A stretch of 64,000 nucleotides of DNA from Bacillota bacterium. Its GTDB lineage: Bacteria > Bacillota > Clostridia > Clostridiales > Caloramatoraceae. Every line of letters starts with the position of its first letter. Position 1 is the first letter of the stretch. The stretch covers positions 24,157-88,156 of the forward strand of contig JAEZLD010000048.1 of the NCBI GenBank assembly GCA_023415335.1, written 5' to 3'. Below, piece by piece: positions 36,431 to 45,579 of the stretch. Below the pieces are notes generated by a model. It was given only the letters and a program-made list of their open reading frames with translations, was not told where the DNA came from and ran no database searches. The position numbers were made by a program, and so were the translations under genes.

Positions 36431-36464
36431 GAGCATTGCTGGTGATTTTCAAATGTAAATGCTG

Positions 36465-36518
36465 TGTCAATTATTCACTTCATTTTTATACTTCACCAAT
36501 TCATTGAATATTATTTCA
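36465..36518. promoter_or_regulatory. Candidate ArgR boxes upstream of arcA
   Basis: TGAATATTATTTCA (36505-36518) differs at one base from the ARG-box pattern TGAATWWWWATTCA, and TGTCAATTATTCA (36465-36477) is a weaker second site. They lie 35-90 bases upstream of the -35 box, where an ArgR-type activator would bind. The rest of the 36431-36767 gap holds no gene I can see. Confidence 0.5.
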
Positions 36519-36767
36519 CATGTCAAAAATAATTTTAGGTTAAATCAGCATTTCTACTCTAAAAAAGAATATCTCATCCTTAATGTTATGTATATTTATA
36601 ACACAGTCCTTCCCAGTCCTTATTGTTACATTTTTGTAATAACCATCATCCCACAAGAATAATCTGAAGGCTTCTAAATAACTGCTTTGGTTTCTTATTA
36701 CACTTCATCAGTAACTTCATGAGACTGCTCACTTCAGGGATATGAAATAAGTTTTATATTATACAAT

Positions 36768-36795
36768 AAAAAGAGGTGCTAAGCACCTCTTTTTC
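36768..36795 (-). terminator. Terminator of the prsA-like gene
   Basis: AAAAAGAGGTGCT and AGCACCTCTTTTT form a near-perfect palindrome directly after the stop codon, ending in a T-run on the minus strand. Confidence 0.92.
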
Positions 36796-36797
36796 TA

Positions 36798-37796
36798 CTA
36801 TATCCTGTCAGAATAGGTCTTTACATTAGCTACCTTCTTCCAAGCATCGTAGTTGTTGTTAAACTCATTGTCCTTTTTCTCAGAAAGAAGCTTCTCTTTT
36901 ATTGAATCCTTAACATCATCAAACGCCTTCACAGGAAATTCAGTTTTGCTGTTGCACTTTATAATATGATAGCCATAGGTTGTTTTTACAGGCTCGCTTA
37001 TCTCTCCCTCTTTCAACTTTATGGCAGCATCTGTAAATTCCTGAACTAGTCCTGAATTAACGTAGTTCACGTCTCCTAAGGAACCACCATTCTGTGCAGT
37101 CTGGGTATCAGTGCTTACAGCCTTTGCCACATCCTCAAAGCTTTCTCCTTTTTCCACCCGCTCTTTAGCAGCCTTGGCTTCTGCTTCAGTTGCAACAAGT
37201 ATATGTGAAAGATTCATAGTATTATCCTTTTCAGTAAACTCATATGGGTTCTCATCATAATATTTCTTCACATCGTCATCTGTAACAGATATGTCCTTGG
37301 TTATTTTATCATAAACCCTCTGGTATACTACGTCATACTCGAAAAGGTCCAGGAAATCATCCTTTGTTATGTTATACTTCTCAAGGGCACCATTAAATCC
37401 ATCCTTATTGCTTAAGGAATCTATAAACTCATCCAGCTTTTTCTGTGCTTCCTGTGTAATTGTATCCGTATCATCCATAAGTCCAAATTCCTTGGCCTTA
37501 TCCTCAATCACCTGCCTATATACCATCTGGTCTAAAACACCTGACCGTATATATGATAAATAACTTGCTCCTGACTCACCTTCAAAGAAATCATATCCAT
37601 AATAGCTTCCGAGGTAAACCTTCTGTATGGCAAGCTGTCTATTATATTCTCCCTTTGTAAGCTTTTTCCCGTTTGCCTTTGCAACTACTGTCTTGTTTTC
37701 TCCCTTTTCTGTCTTGGTAATAAGCTTGCAGCTCGTTAAGCTAAATATCATTACAAGAGCGATTAAAACGGCCGCCATTCTGCTTAGCTTTTTCAC
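36798..37796 (-). CDS. PrsA-like peptidyl-prolyl isomerase lipoprotein
   Basis: A 332-residue exported foldase. A lipoprotein signal peptide ends in the lipobox SLTSC with C23 as lipid site. A SurA-N-like helical segment (about 40-190) is followed by a parvulin domain (about 195-290) with LSHILVATEAEAKAAKERV, GGSLGDVNYVNSGLVQEF and TTYGYHIIKCN. It assists folding of secreted proteins outside the membrane. It follows mfd by 46 bases; the same mfd-prsA neighbourhood occurs in many Clostridia. Confidence 0.94.
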   Translation of the reverse strand: MKKLSRMAAVLIALVMIFSLTSCKLITKTEKGENKTVVAKANGKKLTKGEYNRQLAIQKVYLGSYYGYDFFEGESGASYLSYIRSGVLDQMVYRQVIEDKAKEFGLMDDTDTITQEAQKKLDEFIDSLSNKDGFNGALEKYNITKDDFLDLFEYDVVYQRVYDKITKDISVTDDDVKKYYDENPYEFTEKDNTMNLSHILVATEAEAKAAKERVEKGESFEDVAKAVSTDTQTAQNGGSLGDVNYVNSGLVQEFTDAAIKLKEGEISEPVKTTYGYHIIKCNSKTEFPVKAFDDVKDSIKEKLLSEKKDNEFNNNYDAWKKVANVKTYSDRI

Positions 37797-37842
37797 GTAA
37801 ATCCCTTCCTCTCTTGATTGACCTAAGGATTATTATAATCTA

Positions 37843-40800
37843 TTATATACCGTTATGCAAACCTTCTATTTTCTCAAATATAAATTTTAACTGTCCTATT
37901 ACATCCCCACTACTGAACTTGGAGGACGGTCTTATCCTTATCTGAGGCTGAGCAGGGTTGGTATAGCTCATAATATTATAACCAAGCTGACTGTTCATAT
38001 GCTTAATAACCTCAAAATCAAAGTACCTAGCATTGCCCAGTGTAAGCATTACATCCTTTCCAGACTGCTTTATGGAGGTTACCCCCATCCTGTTAGCCAA
38101 TGCCTTTATATAAGAGATGTTTATAAGGTTCTCCAATGGCCTTGGCATATCACCAAACCTGTCAGTAGCCTCCTCCTCTATATCCATCTTTTCATCCATT
38201 GAGGATATGGAGGCAATTCTCTTATATAGCTCTATCTTCATGGTTTCATTTTCTATATAGCTCTCAGGTATATAGGCATTTACCTGAAGGTCTATGGAGG
38301 TTTCTACAAGCTGATCCTTTGTGTCTCCCTTTATTTCCTTTACAGCCTCCTCCAGCAGCCTGCAGTACATGTCATAGCCTACTGCAGCCATATGGCCATG
38401 CTGCTGTGTTCCCAAGAGGTTTCCAGCTCCTCTTATCTCCAGGTCCCTCATGGCAATCTTAAACCCGGAGCCAAACTCGGTAAAGTCCTTAATTGCCTTG
38501 AGCCTTTTTTCTGCCGTTTCAGAAAGAATTTTATCCTTTCTGTAGGTAAAATAGGCGTAAGCTAACCTGCTGGAGCGGCCAACCCTTCCTCTTAGCTGGT
38601 AGAGCTGGGATAAGCCCATCCTGTCAGCATCATATACAATAAGTGTATTTACGTTAGGAATGTCTATTCCAGTTTCAATTATGGTTGTACATAAAAGCAC
38701 ATCCCCTTCACCAGATATAAAATCCAGTATGGTAGCTTCCAGCTTTCTCTCGTCCATCTGCCCATGGGCCACAACTATCCTTGCATCAGGCACCAGCCTT
38801 GAGAGTGCTGTCTGCATCTCAAGTATGGTCTCCACCCTGTTGTATACAAAAAACACCTGTCCACCTCTGGACATCTCCCTGGTTATAGAATCCCTTATCA
38901 TGCCTTCATTATATTCCATAACATAGGTCTGTACAGGATATCTCTCCTCAGGAGGAGTTTCTATAAGGCTCATGTCCCTTACCCCTGTAAGGGACATATG
39001 AAGGGTTCTTGGAATAGGGGTAGCAGTTAAGGTAAGCACATCTATGTTCTTTTTAATATCTTTTATTTTTTCCTTATGGGTAACACCAAATCTCTGCTCC
39101 TCATCTATAATAAGCAGCCCTAGATTCTTATATCTTATATCCTTCTGTAGCAGCCTATGGGTTCCTATTATAATATCCACATTGCCTGCAGCCACATCCA
39201 GCATGGTCTTCTTCTGGTCTTGAGGCTTCCTGAATCTGCTTATCATATCCACCCTTACGGCAAACTCTGAGAATCTCTGCTTGAAGTTGTTATAGTGCTG
39301 TTCAGCCAGTATGGTGGTAGGCACAAGTATGGCTACCTGCTTGCCATCCATTACCGCCTTAAAGGCTGCTCTCATAGCTACCTCAGTTTTTCCATAGCCT
39401 ACATCTCCACACAGCAGCCTATCCATGGGTTTTTCGCTTTCCATGTCCTTTTTTATATCCTGTATTGAGGACAGCTGATCAGGAGTTTCATCATACGGGA
39501 ACTCCTCCTCAAATTGCTTCTGCCAGGAGGTATCCTTTGAAAAGGCATGCCCCTTAAGAGTGCTTCGTTCTGCATATAAAGCCACCAGGTCCTGAGCCAT
39601 CTCCCTTAAAGAGTCCTTTACCTTTTTCTTGACCTTGACCCAGTCATTGCCTCCCAGCTTATACAGCTTTGGAGGATTCTCCCCTCCTCCTATATACTTC
39701 TGTACCATATCCAGCTGTTCTACAGGAACGTACAGGTTGTCTGCTCCCTGGTACTGGAGCATAAGGTAATCCTTCTTGATTCCCTCAATCACAAGCTCCT
39801 TAATGCCCTTGAACATTCCTATTCCATGGTTTACGTGTACCACATAGTCCCCTGGCTTTATATCCGTAAAGCTTGATATTTTTGCACCCTTTTTTACAGA
39901 GACCCTTGGTTTATCCTTCTTTTCCTTATATACCTCTTTGTCGGATATTATGGATAGCTTAATGCCTGGAAACTCCATGCCTCTGCTGATACTTCCGAAG
40001 GTAACAGTAACGCTTCCCTCCGGCATTGTATCTATAACGTCCTTGTATACTATCTCAGGTATTTCCTCCTTGAGGGCATCTGCCAGCCTGTGAGCTCTTG
40101 CCTGGGTTCCTGCCATAATAAGCATGGAGTATTTTTTCTTAATCCTATGCTTTATCTCCTCCAGCAGAAGCTCTGAATTGCCTGAAAGGGGACTCATAGC
40201 TATGGCATTGAAATTCACCAGTGATAGTGGTCTGAAATCCTCTACCAGCCTTGGAAGCATGTTCATGGATATAAGTGAGGCTCCCCCTATAGAATCCATA
40301 ACCCGGCTGCTGTCTATCATATATTCCCCCTGGAGTGGAAGCACATCTCCCCTTTCCAGCATGGATTTATAAACCTCCTGGAACTCCTCCTCAGCAGTTT
40401 TAATCCTCTGGGAAACTCTTGCCGACTCATCCAGTATTACAACAGGCTTTTTAAAATAGCCTAAGAAGCAGTCTGATTCCTTATATATGTATGGAATATA
40501 GCTGTCAATTCCATCAAAATGCCTGAAGTTCCTAAGCTTTTCTATGTTTTCAGCAACCCTCTGCTTAAGCTTCTCTGCACTTTCCTTGTTTTTCTTATAA
40601 TAGCTTTTATACCGAGGCTCAAGGTCCTTTGTTATGGACTCAATTATTCTGTCCACATCTTTTTTATGGATTATAACCTCTCTTGCAGGACAAAGAACCT
40701 TCTCATCAAGCTTGTCACGGCTTCTTTGGGAATCCAGCTCAAAGCTTCGTATGGTGTCTATCTCATCCCCAAAAAACTCAATCCTGACAGGATACTCAGA

Positions 40801-41358
40801 ATCAGGGGAAAACACGTCCAGTATTCCTCCTCTTTGGGCAAACTGACCTCTTCCTTCAATCATGTCTACCCTTTCATAGCCCATATCAATTAGGGATGAG
40901 GCTATTTCCAGTATGTCCTGTACATCCCCTGACTTTAGGGATATAGGCGCTTTTTTCATCAGCTCCTTTGGAGGAAGCCTGTACAATAGGGCATCCACAG
41001 ATGTTATTACAATCAAATCCTCCCCGCTTAAAACCCTCATTATGGCCTTCAGTCTCTCAGCTTTTATGTCCCCTGAGGTAACATCTATATTAAAGACCAT
41101 TTCCTTTACAGGGAAGTATATACATTTATCAGTAAAGGTAGCCAAATCATCATAAAGCTTTTTTGCCTCAATATCGTTATGGGTAAGTATAAGTATCTGT
41201 CCTTTTAGGTCCTCAAAAATGCAGTACGAAACATAGGCCTTCTGAGAATCAGAAAGGCCATGTACCTGACAAGGAAGAGCTTTTTGCTTAAGGGCAGAGA
41301 GTATTTCCTTGTACTCCTCAGAGCCCATAAATATTTCATTTAATCCTTTAAGTCTCAA
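37843..41358 (-). CDS. mfd: Transcription-repair coupling factor Mfd
   Basis: A 1,171-residue DNA translocase that removes stalled RNA polymerase and recruits UvrA. The N-terminal UvrB-like region contains GRGQFAQRGGILDVFSP; the RNA-polymerase-interacting domain contains DYVVHVNHGIGMFKGI; the helicase core has Walker A GDVGYGKTEVAMRAAF, DEEQRFG and GRVGRSSRLAYAYF; a C-terminal D7 domain closes the protein. Length is standard. It follows pth by 34 bases, as in B. subtilis. Confidence 0.98.
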   Translation of the reverse strand: MRLKGLNEIFMGSEEYKEILSALKQKALPCQVHGLSDSQKAYVSYCIFEDLKGQILILTHNDIEAKKLYDDLATFTDKCIYFPVKEMVFNIDVTSGDIKAERLKAIMRVLSGEDLIVITSVDALLYRLPPKELMKKAPISLKSGDVQDILEIASSLIDMGYERVDMIEGRGQFAQRGGILDVFSPDSEYPVRIEFFGDEIDTIRSFELDSQRSRDKLDEKVLCPAREVIIHKKDVDRIIESITKDLEPRYKSYYKKNKESAEKLKQRVAENIEKLRNFRHFDGIDSYIPYIYKESDCFLGYFKKPVVILDESARVSQRIKTAEEEFQEVYKSMLERGDVLPLQGEYMIDSSRVMDSIGGASLISMNMLPRLVEDFRPLSLVNFNAIAMSPLSGNSELLLEEIKHRIKKKYSMLIMAGTQARAHRLADALKEEIPEIVYKDVIDTMPEGSVTVTFGSISRGMEFPGIKLSIISDKEVYKEKKDKPRVSVKKGAKISSFTDIKPGDYVVHVNHGIGMFKGIKELVIEGIKKDYLMLQYQGADNLYVPVEQLDMVQKYIGGGENPPKLYKLGGNDWVKVKKKVKDSLREMAQDLVALYAERSTLKGHAFSKDTSWQKQFEEEFPYDETPDQLSSIQDIKKDMESEKPMDRLLCGDVGYGKTEVAMRAAFKAVMDGKQVAILVPTTILAEQHYNNFKQRFSEFAVRVDMISRFRKPQDQKKTMLDVAAGNVDIIIGTHRLLQKDIRYKNLGLLIIDEEQRFGVTHKEKIKDIKKNIDVLTLTATPIPRTLHMSLTGVRDMSLIETPPEERYPVQTYVMEYNEGMIRDSITREMSRGGQVFFVYNRVETILEMQTALSRLVPDARIVVAHGQMDERKLEATILDFISGEGDVLLCTTIIETGIDIPNVNTLIVYDADRMGLSQLYQLRGRVGRSSRLAYAYFTYRKDKILSETAEKRLKAIKDFTEFGSGFKIAMRDLEIRGAGNLLGTQQHGHMAAVGYDMYCRLLEEAVKEIKGDTKDQLVETSIDLQVNAYIPESYIENETMKIELYKRIASISSMDEKMDIEEEATDRFGDMPRPLENLINISYIKALANRMGVTSIKQSGKDVMLTLGNARYFDFEVIKHMNSQLGYNIMSYTNPAQPQIRIRPSSKFSSGDVIGQLKFIFEKIEGLHNGI

Positions 41359-41392
41359 GTTTAAAGGTCACCCCCAATACTACCACTTAATA

Positions 41393-41962
41393 TTATTCCA
41401 CGTCCTTTACCCCATTATACAAATTCATGGAACTTTGTATGCCATTTTCTATTATCTCAACCACAGCTTTGGACGCATGTCCTATGGCCTGATCCACAAG
41501 AACCCTTTCTTCCTTTGAAAACCTGCCTAGTACGAAGGATATCATATCTCCTTTCTTCTCACCGATACCTACCCTTACCCTTGGAAAGCAGTCGGAATTC
41601 AGCTGGTATATAATACTTTTCATGCCATTGTGTCCTCCATCGCTTCCTGAGGCCCTTACCCTTATTCTTCCAACCGGTATGGCTGTATCATCATATACAA
41701 CAATTATTTTCTCTACTGGAATTCCATAAAACTGGGCAGCCTCCCTTACGCTTTCCCCACTGGAGTTCATAAATGTGGAGGGCTTAAGGAATATTACCTT
41801 CTCCCCTCCGATAAATGCCTCACCTGTGAGTCCCTTAAACTTTAATTTAGAAACCTTAAAGCCCATGGAATCTGCAATATAATCTATAACATCAAAGCCC
41901 ATATTGTGCCTTGTATTCTCATATTCACGTCCTGGGTTACCTAACCCTGCCACAAGATACAT
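41393..41962 (-). CDS. pth: Peptidyl-tRNA hydrolase
   Basis: A 189-residue enzyme that releases peptides from drop-off peptidyl-tRNA. Motifs: LVAGLGNPGREYENTRHNMG with the catalytic histidine, KPSTFMNSSGESV, VVYDDTAIPVGRIRVR and GSDGGHNGMKSI. The start at 41962 follows an AAGGAG site; the open frame upstream to 41980 is not used. It is immediately upstream of mfd. Confidence 0.97.
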   Translation of the reverse strand: MYLVAGLGNPGREYENTRHNMGFDVIDYIADSMGFKVSKLKFKGLTGEAFIGGEKVIFLKPSTFMNSSGESVREAAQFYGIPVEKIIVVYDDTAIPVGRIRVRASGSDGGHNGMKSIIYQLNSDCFPRVRVGIGEKKGDMISFVLGRFSKEERVLVDQAIGHASKAVVEIIENGIQSSMNLYNGVKDVE

Positions 41963-42045
41963 ATTAACACTCCTTATCAATATCCGTATTTAAATATAAC
42001 ATCAATAGTATATCACAAAAAAAATAATTATTAATATTATTTCTT

Positions 42046-42076
42046 TAACAAAAGGGCAGCCAAAAGGCTGCCCTTG
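42046..42076 (-). terminator. Terminator of the HtrA-like gene
   Basis: AAGGGCAGCC and GGCTGCCCTT form a 10-bp perfect stem with a TTTT loop, then TTGTTAAAG on the minus strand, a few bases after the stop codon. Confidence 0.85.
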
Positions 42077-42082
42077 AATTAA

Positions 42083-43204
42083 TTATATGACCGAGCTTTT
42101 AACTTCTGTAGTAACATCAATGATTGTTCCATTTCTCCAAACACTCAGCCTAATACTGCCCCCTACAGAGCAGCTAGATATAATTCTCGCCAGCATGGTA
42201 CTATCGGCTATTTTTTCACCATTGGCAGCCATAATTATATCTCCCTTTTTAAGCCCTGCCTTTTCACCACTGCTGTTGCTCCTTACCCTGGATATCCATG
42301 CTCCTTGTACCTTGCCATATGCCTTAGCTTTATCCTCATTCAAAAACACATGCTCAATTCCAAGATAAGGACTATTTTTCTCATTTCCTGCTATAATGGC
42401 TTCTGCTGCCTGTTTAATCTGGTCTGCACGTATAGAATACCCTTTAGATCCTTCTGCATCCACAAATTTCATGCCTAAAACTCTTCCATCCAGACTGCAT
42501 AGAGCACCCCCCCTGGATCCTGCAGTAGTCAGGGAGCTGTCTTCTATTATGCTGTAGGTTTCATCATCTATATCTATTTGCCTATTAACGGAGCTTATAT
42601 AGCTTATACTTATAGCTCCTGCATATTCAACTCCCGTGGGATTTCCTATGGAAAGCACCATATCCCCTACACAAGGCTTCACTTCATTCTCAAGAACTGC
42701 CCCAGTAAGATTCTGTACATCTATTTTTATTACCGCCAGGTTCGTTTTTAAGTCTGCTCCCACAAGCTTTGCCTCAATAGGCTCCTGAGGTTTATCAGGA
42801 AGTACCACCATTATTAAAGGCAGACCTGTAACCGCTTCATAGCTGGTCATAATATATCCTTCGGAATCAAAGATGATTCCGGAGCTTCCATCATCCGGAT
42901 TTTTCCCAAGTATTCCTACCACAGCAGAACCAGAAGCCTTCATCGTCTGTCTTATGCTATCTGAGCTTATGTCTGCTGACAAGCCCTGCTGATCTCCCGA
43001 AGCAGGCTGGGCAGATATGGCCTTCCTAACATACTCTCCTCCGACTATTCCTCCAGCAAAAGCAGAGCATATCACCATAACCACCGTCAGCACTCTTCTG
43101 CAAATTCTCTTTCTTTTCTTCGTTTCTACAAACTTGATACCGCTTTCCCGAGAACAGCACTTGCCATTATCATAAGCCCCTTTTGAATCATCCTCAAAGC
43201 CCAA
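42083..43204 (-). CDS. HtrA/DegP-like membrane protein lacking the catalytic triad (pseudoprotease)
   Basis: A 373-residue protein with a cytoplasmic N-terminus, a transmembrane segment near residues 38-56, a trypsin-like domain (about 85-265) and a C-terminal PDZ domain (EKAGLKKGDIIMAANGEKI). The HtrA framework is clear, but all three catalytic positions differ: the His site reads TSYEAV with E123, the Asp site DLKTNLAVIK has N155, and the Ser site TAGSRGGAL has R231 in place of the serine of GNSGG. It therefore probably binds rather than cleaves peptides. It starts with TTG after AAGGAGGTG. It lies downstream of a sensor kinase and may act as an envelope-stress sensor (inference). Confidence 0.88.
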   Translation of the reverse strand: MGFEDDSKGAYDNGKCCSRESGIKFVETKKRKRICRRVLTVVMVICSAFAGGIVGGEYVRKAISAQPASGDQQGLSADISSDSIRQTMKASGSAVVGILGKNPDDGSSGIIFDSEGYIMTSYEAVTGLPLIMVVLPDKPQEPIEAKLVGADLKTNLAVIKIDVQNLTGAVLENEVKPCVGDMVLSIGNPTGVEYAGAISISYISSVNRQIDIDDETYSIIEDSSLTTAGSRGGALCSLDGRVLGMKFVDAEGSKGYSIRADQIKQAAEAIIAGNEKNSPYLGIEHVFLNEDKAKAYGKVQGAWISRVRSNSSGEKAGLKKGDIIMAANGEKIADSTMLARIISSCSVGGSIRLSVWRNGTIIDVTTEVKSSVI

Positions 43205-43285
43205 AACCTACACCTCCTTACACCATAATATTATAAGGACGTATTATATAATTATTATGAATATTAATTAAAAAAACAGCTAATT

Positions 43286-44695
43286 TTATTCTTCTATTGA
43301 AATTGTAAATGTAAATACCGTACTGTTATCCGTGGACCGAACCCATATATTCTCCTTATGCTGATTAATTATCTGCCGGGCAATAGACAGTCCCAGCCCC
43401 GTTCCTGTTCCCTTGGATCTGGCCTTGTCAGCCGTGTGGAACCTGTCCCAAACATACTTTATATCCTCTTGGGGTATACCCTTGCCAGAATTATAAACGC
43501 TTACAAGAAGCTTATCTTCCTTAAGCTCAGTGCTTATTTTCAAATCACCATTTTCCGGAACGAACTTTATTGCATTATCAATAAGGTTGGTAAGCACCTG
43601 GTCTATCCTATCCCTGTCTCCTGCCACGTTCTGCCTACCTTCGGTTATTATTACATCTACATTTAGAGATTTTTTATTTATCTTATCCTCAAATTTAATA
43701 ATTCTCTCCCTTATAAGTGCGTTTATATCAAAAACCCCTATATTAAGCGAGAATTTCCCTGACTCAAGGCTGGACAGATCCAACAGATTGTTTATAAGCC
43801 TTATGAGTCGCTGTATCTCCCCATGAACTATGTCAAGATAGTAGGGCCATTTTTCCTGTGGAATAGTCCCGTCCTGCATCCCCACTATAAACCCATTTAT
43901 GGAGGTCATAGGCGACCTAAGCTCGTGGGACACATTGGCTATGAAGCTTTTTCTCATGCTCTCAAGATTCTGCACTGAGCTTGCCATATAGTTAAAGGAT
44001 TTAACCAAATCTCCAATCTCATCATCAGAAACTATGCTGACCCTTTTATCAAACTCACCCTTTGATATAGACTTAGCTGTAGCATTTATCTTCCCAAGAG
44101 GCCTTATAATAATCCTGTCAGAGAAGTAATATATTATAAATGCGGAAATTATTATGGCAAAAAAGGCTGCAGTCCATATCACAAAAAATACCCTCTCAAG
44201 AGTATTGCTAACTCCCTCAACAGGTGCATGGAGGAATATGCTGCCTATAATCTGGTCATTTTCCACTACCGGTACTCCTATGGACAGTACCTTGCTGCCA
44301 AATATGTCAGTAAAGGCAGACCTGCTTACTGCAATTTTCCCTCTGCTTACAATTGCAAACTCCCTTCCTGTAATCTGCATATCCTCTATCTGGTCAGCCT
44401 CATTCCCAGAATGCATCATCACAAAGCCATACTTATCCAGCACCCATATTCTTGCATCAATAAGCCTGTCTATAGAATCCAGCTCAAATAAAACCTTTCC
44501 GTCTTCAAGGCCATTGTGCATATATTCAGAAATAATACTGCTTAAATTTGTCCCCTCGCTTATAAGTGTCTGCCTCTTCTGGTAATAATAGTTTTTGTAG
44601 AACCAGTAGGACAAAAATACTGCGACCAGGCTGTAGGAAATGGCAAGTATAATACAGTAGGTGACCATAAGCTTCGAGAATATGCTTTTCTTCAT
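43286..44695 (-). CDS. Sensor histidine kinase
   Basis: A 469-residue membrane kinase: transmembrane helix near 10-32, an extracytoplasmic sensor (about 35-160), a second helix near 170-192, HAMP (IRPLGKINATAKSISKGEF), the phosphoacceptor HisKA box NVSHELRSPMTSINGF, and the ATPase domain with NLIDNAIKFVPENG, GKGIPQEDI and GTGLGLSIARQI. It starts directly after the stop of the response-regulator gene (TAG ATG), so the two are co-translated. The signal is unknown; the domain order resembles WalK/ResE-type kinases but without a PAS domain. Confidence 0.95.
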   Translation of the reverse strand: MKKSIFSKLMVTYCIILAISYSLVAVFLSYWFYKNYYYQKRQTLISEGTNLSSIISEYMHNGLEDGKVLFELDSIDRLIDARIWVLDKYGFVMMHSGNEADQIEDMQITGREFAIVSRGKIAVSRSAFTDIFGSKVLSIGVPVVENDQIIGSIFLHAPVEGVSNTLERVFFVIWTAAFFAIIISAFIIYYFSDRIIIRPLGKINATAKSISKGEFDKRVSIVSDDEIGDLVKSFNYMASSVQNLESMRKSFIANVSHELRSPMTSINGFIVGMQDGTIPQEKWPYYLDIVHGEIQRLIRLINNLLDLSSLESGKFSLNIGVFDINALIRERIIKFEDKINKKSLNVDVIITEGRQNVAGDRDRIDQVLTNLIDNAIKFVPENGDLKISTELKEDKLLVSVYNSGKGIPQEDIKYVWDRFHTADKARSKGTGTGLGLSIARQIINQHKENIWVRSTDNSTVFTFTISIEE

Positions 44696-45373
44696 CTACC
44701 TCACCTCAAATTTGTATCCAACTCCCCAGACAGTCTTAAGCTGCCAGTCGTTTCCTTCCGTAAGCTTTTCCCTTATTCTCTTAACATGTACATCAACGGT
44801 TCTTGAATCTCCCGGGTAATCATAGCCCCATACCTCATATAACAGCTGGTCCCTTGTGAAAACCTTGTTAGGATTGGATGCCAGAAAATACAGCAGCTCA
44901 AACTCCTTTGGAGGCATCTCAACCTCACTGCCCCTATAGGTTACTATGTATGAGTCCGCATCCACTATAAGGTCCTTAAACTCCAGCGCTCTTTTCTGTG
45001 TCTGAGGCTTATATCTTCTCAAAACCGCCCTGATTCTTGCAACAAGCTCCTTGGGCTCAAATGGCTTTACCATATAATCGTCTGCACCCAGCTCAAGACC
45101 CAGAACCCTATCAAAGGTCTCTCCCTTTGCAGTCAGCATAAGCACAGGAACCTGTGAGGACTTTCTTATTTCCTTAAGCACCTCATAGCCGTCCATCACA
45201 GGCATCATTACATCAAGCACTATTATATCTATCTGTTTTTCCTTGAAGGTCTTCAGTGCTTCATTTCCGTTAAAAGCCTTAAAAACCTTGTAGCCTTCCT
45301 TTTGAAGATAAAGTTCTATAAGGTCACATATATTATTGTCATCATCAACCACTAAAACCTTTGTCTCTATCAT
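44696..45373 (-). CDS. OmpR-family response regulator
   Basis: A 225-residue regulator with a receiver domain (VLVVDDDNN, phosphoacceptor in IIVLDVMMPVMDG, LMLTAKGE, DDYMVKPFEPKEL) and a winged-helix DNA-binding domain (LTPKEFELL-type segment here as MPPKEFELLYFLASNPNKVF, and DSRTVDVHVKRIREKL). The start at 45373 follows AGGAGG. It is the first gene of a regulator-kinase pair followed by the HtrA-like gene. Target genes are unknown. Confidence 0.95.
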   Translation of the reverse strand: MIETKVLVVDDDNNICDLIELYLQKEGYKVFKAFNGNEALKTFKEKQIDIIVLDVMMPVMDGYEVLKEIRKSSQVPVLMLTAKGETFDRVLGLELGADDYMVKPFEPKELVARIRAVLRRYKPQTQKRALEFKDLIVDADSYIVTYRGSEVEMPPKEFELLYFLASNPNKVFTRDQLLYEVWGYDYPGDSRTVDVHVKRIREKLTEGNDWQLKTVWGVGYKFEVR

Positions 45374-45497
45374 TTTATCCCTCCTATGTTTCATTATATT
45401 TATTTCTATTTTCTCATTTTTATTTCTTTAAAACAACTCTATTGGCGAATGCTAACATATTATTTACTTTTATATAGCTGTGGTCCTAAATAACATG

Positions 45498-45527
45498 AAA
45501 AGCATGCCTTTATTTCAGCATGCTTTT
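45498..45527 (-). terminator. Terminator of prs
   Basis: AAAAGCATGC and GCATGCTTTT form a 10-bp stem with a 10-nt loop on the minus strand, about 50 bases after the prs stop and before the two-component genes. Confidence 0.85.
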
Positions 45528-45579
45528 CCACCTTAACTTTTAAGTCTTTAATTTTATCTCTTCAATGTATGCGTATTTA

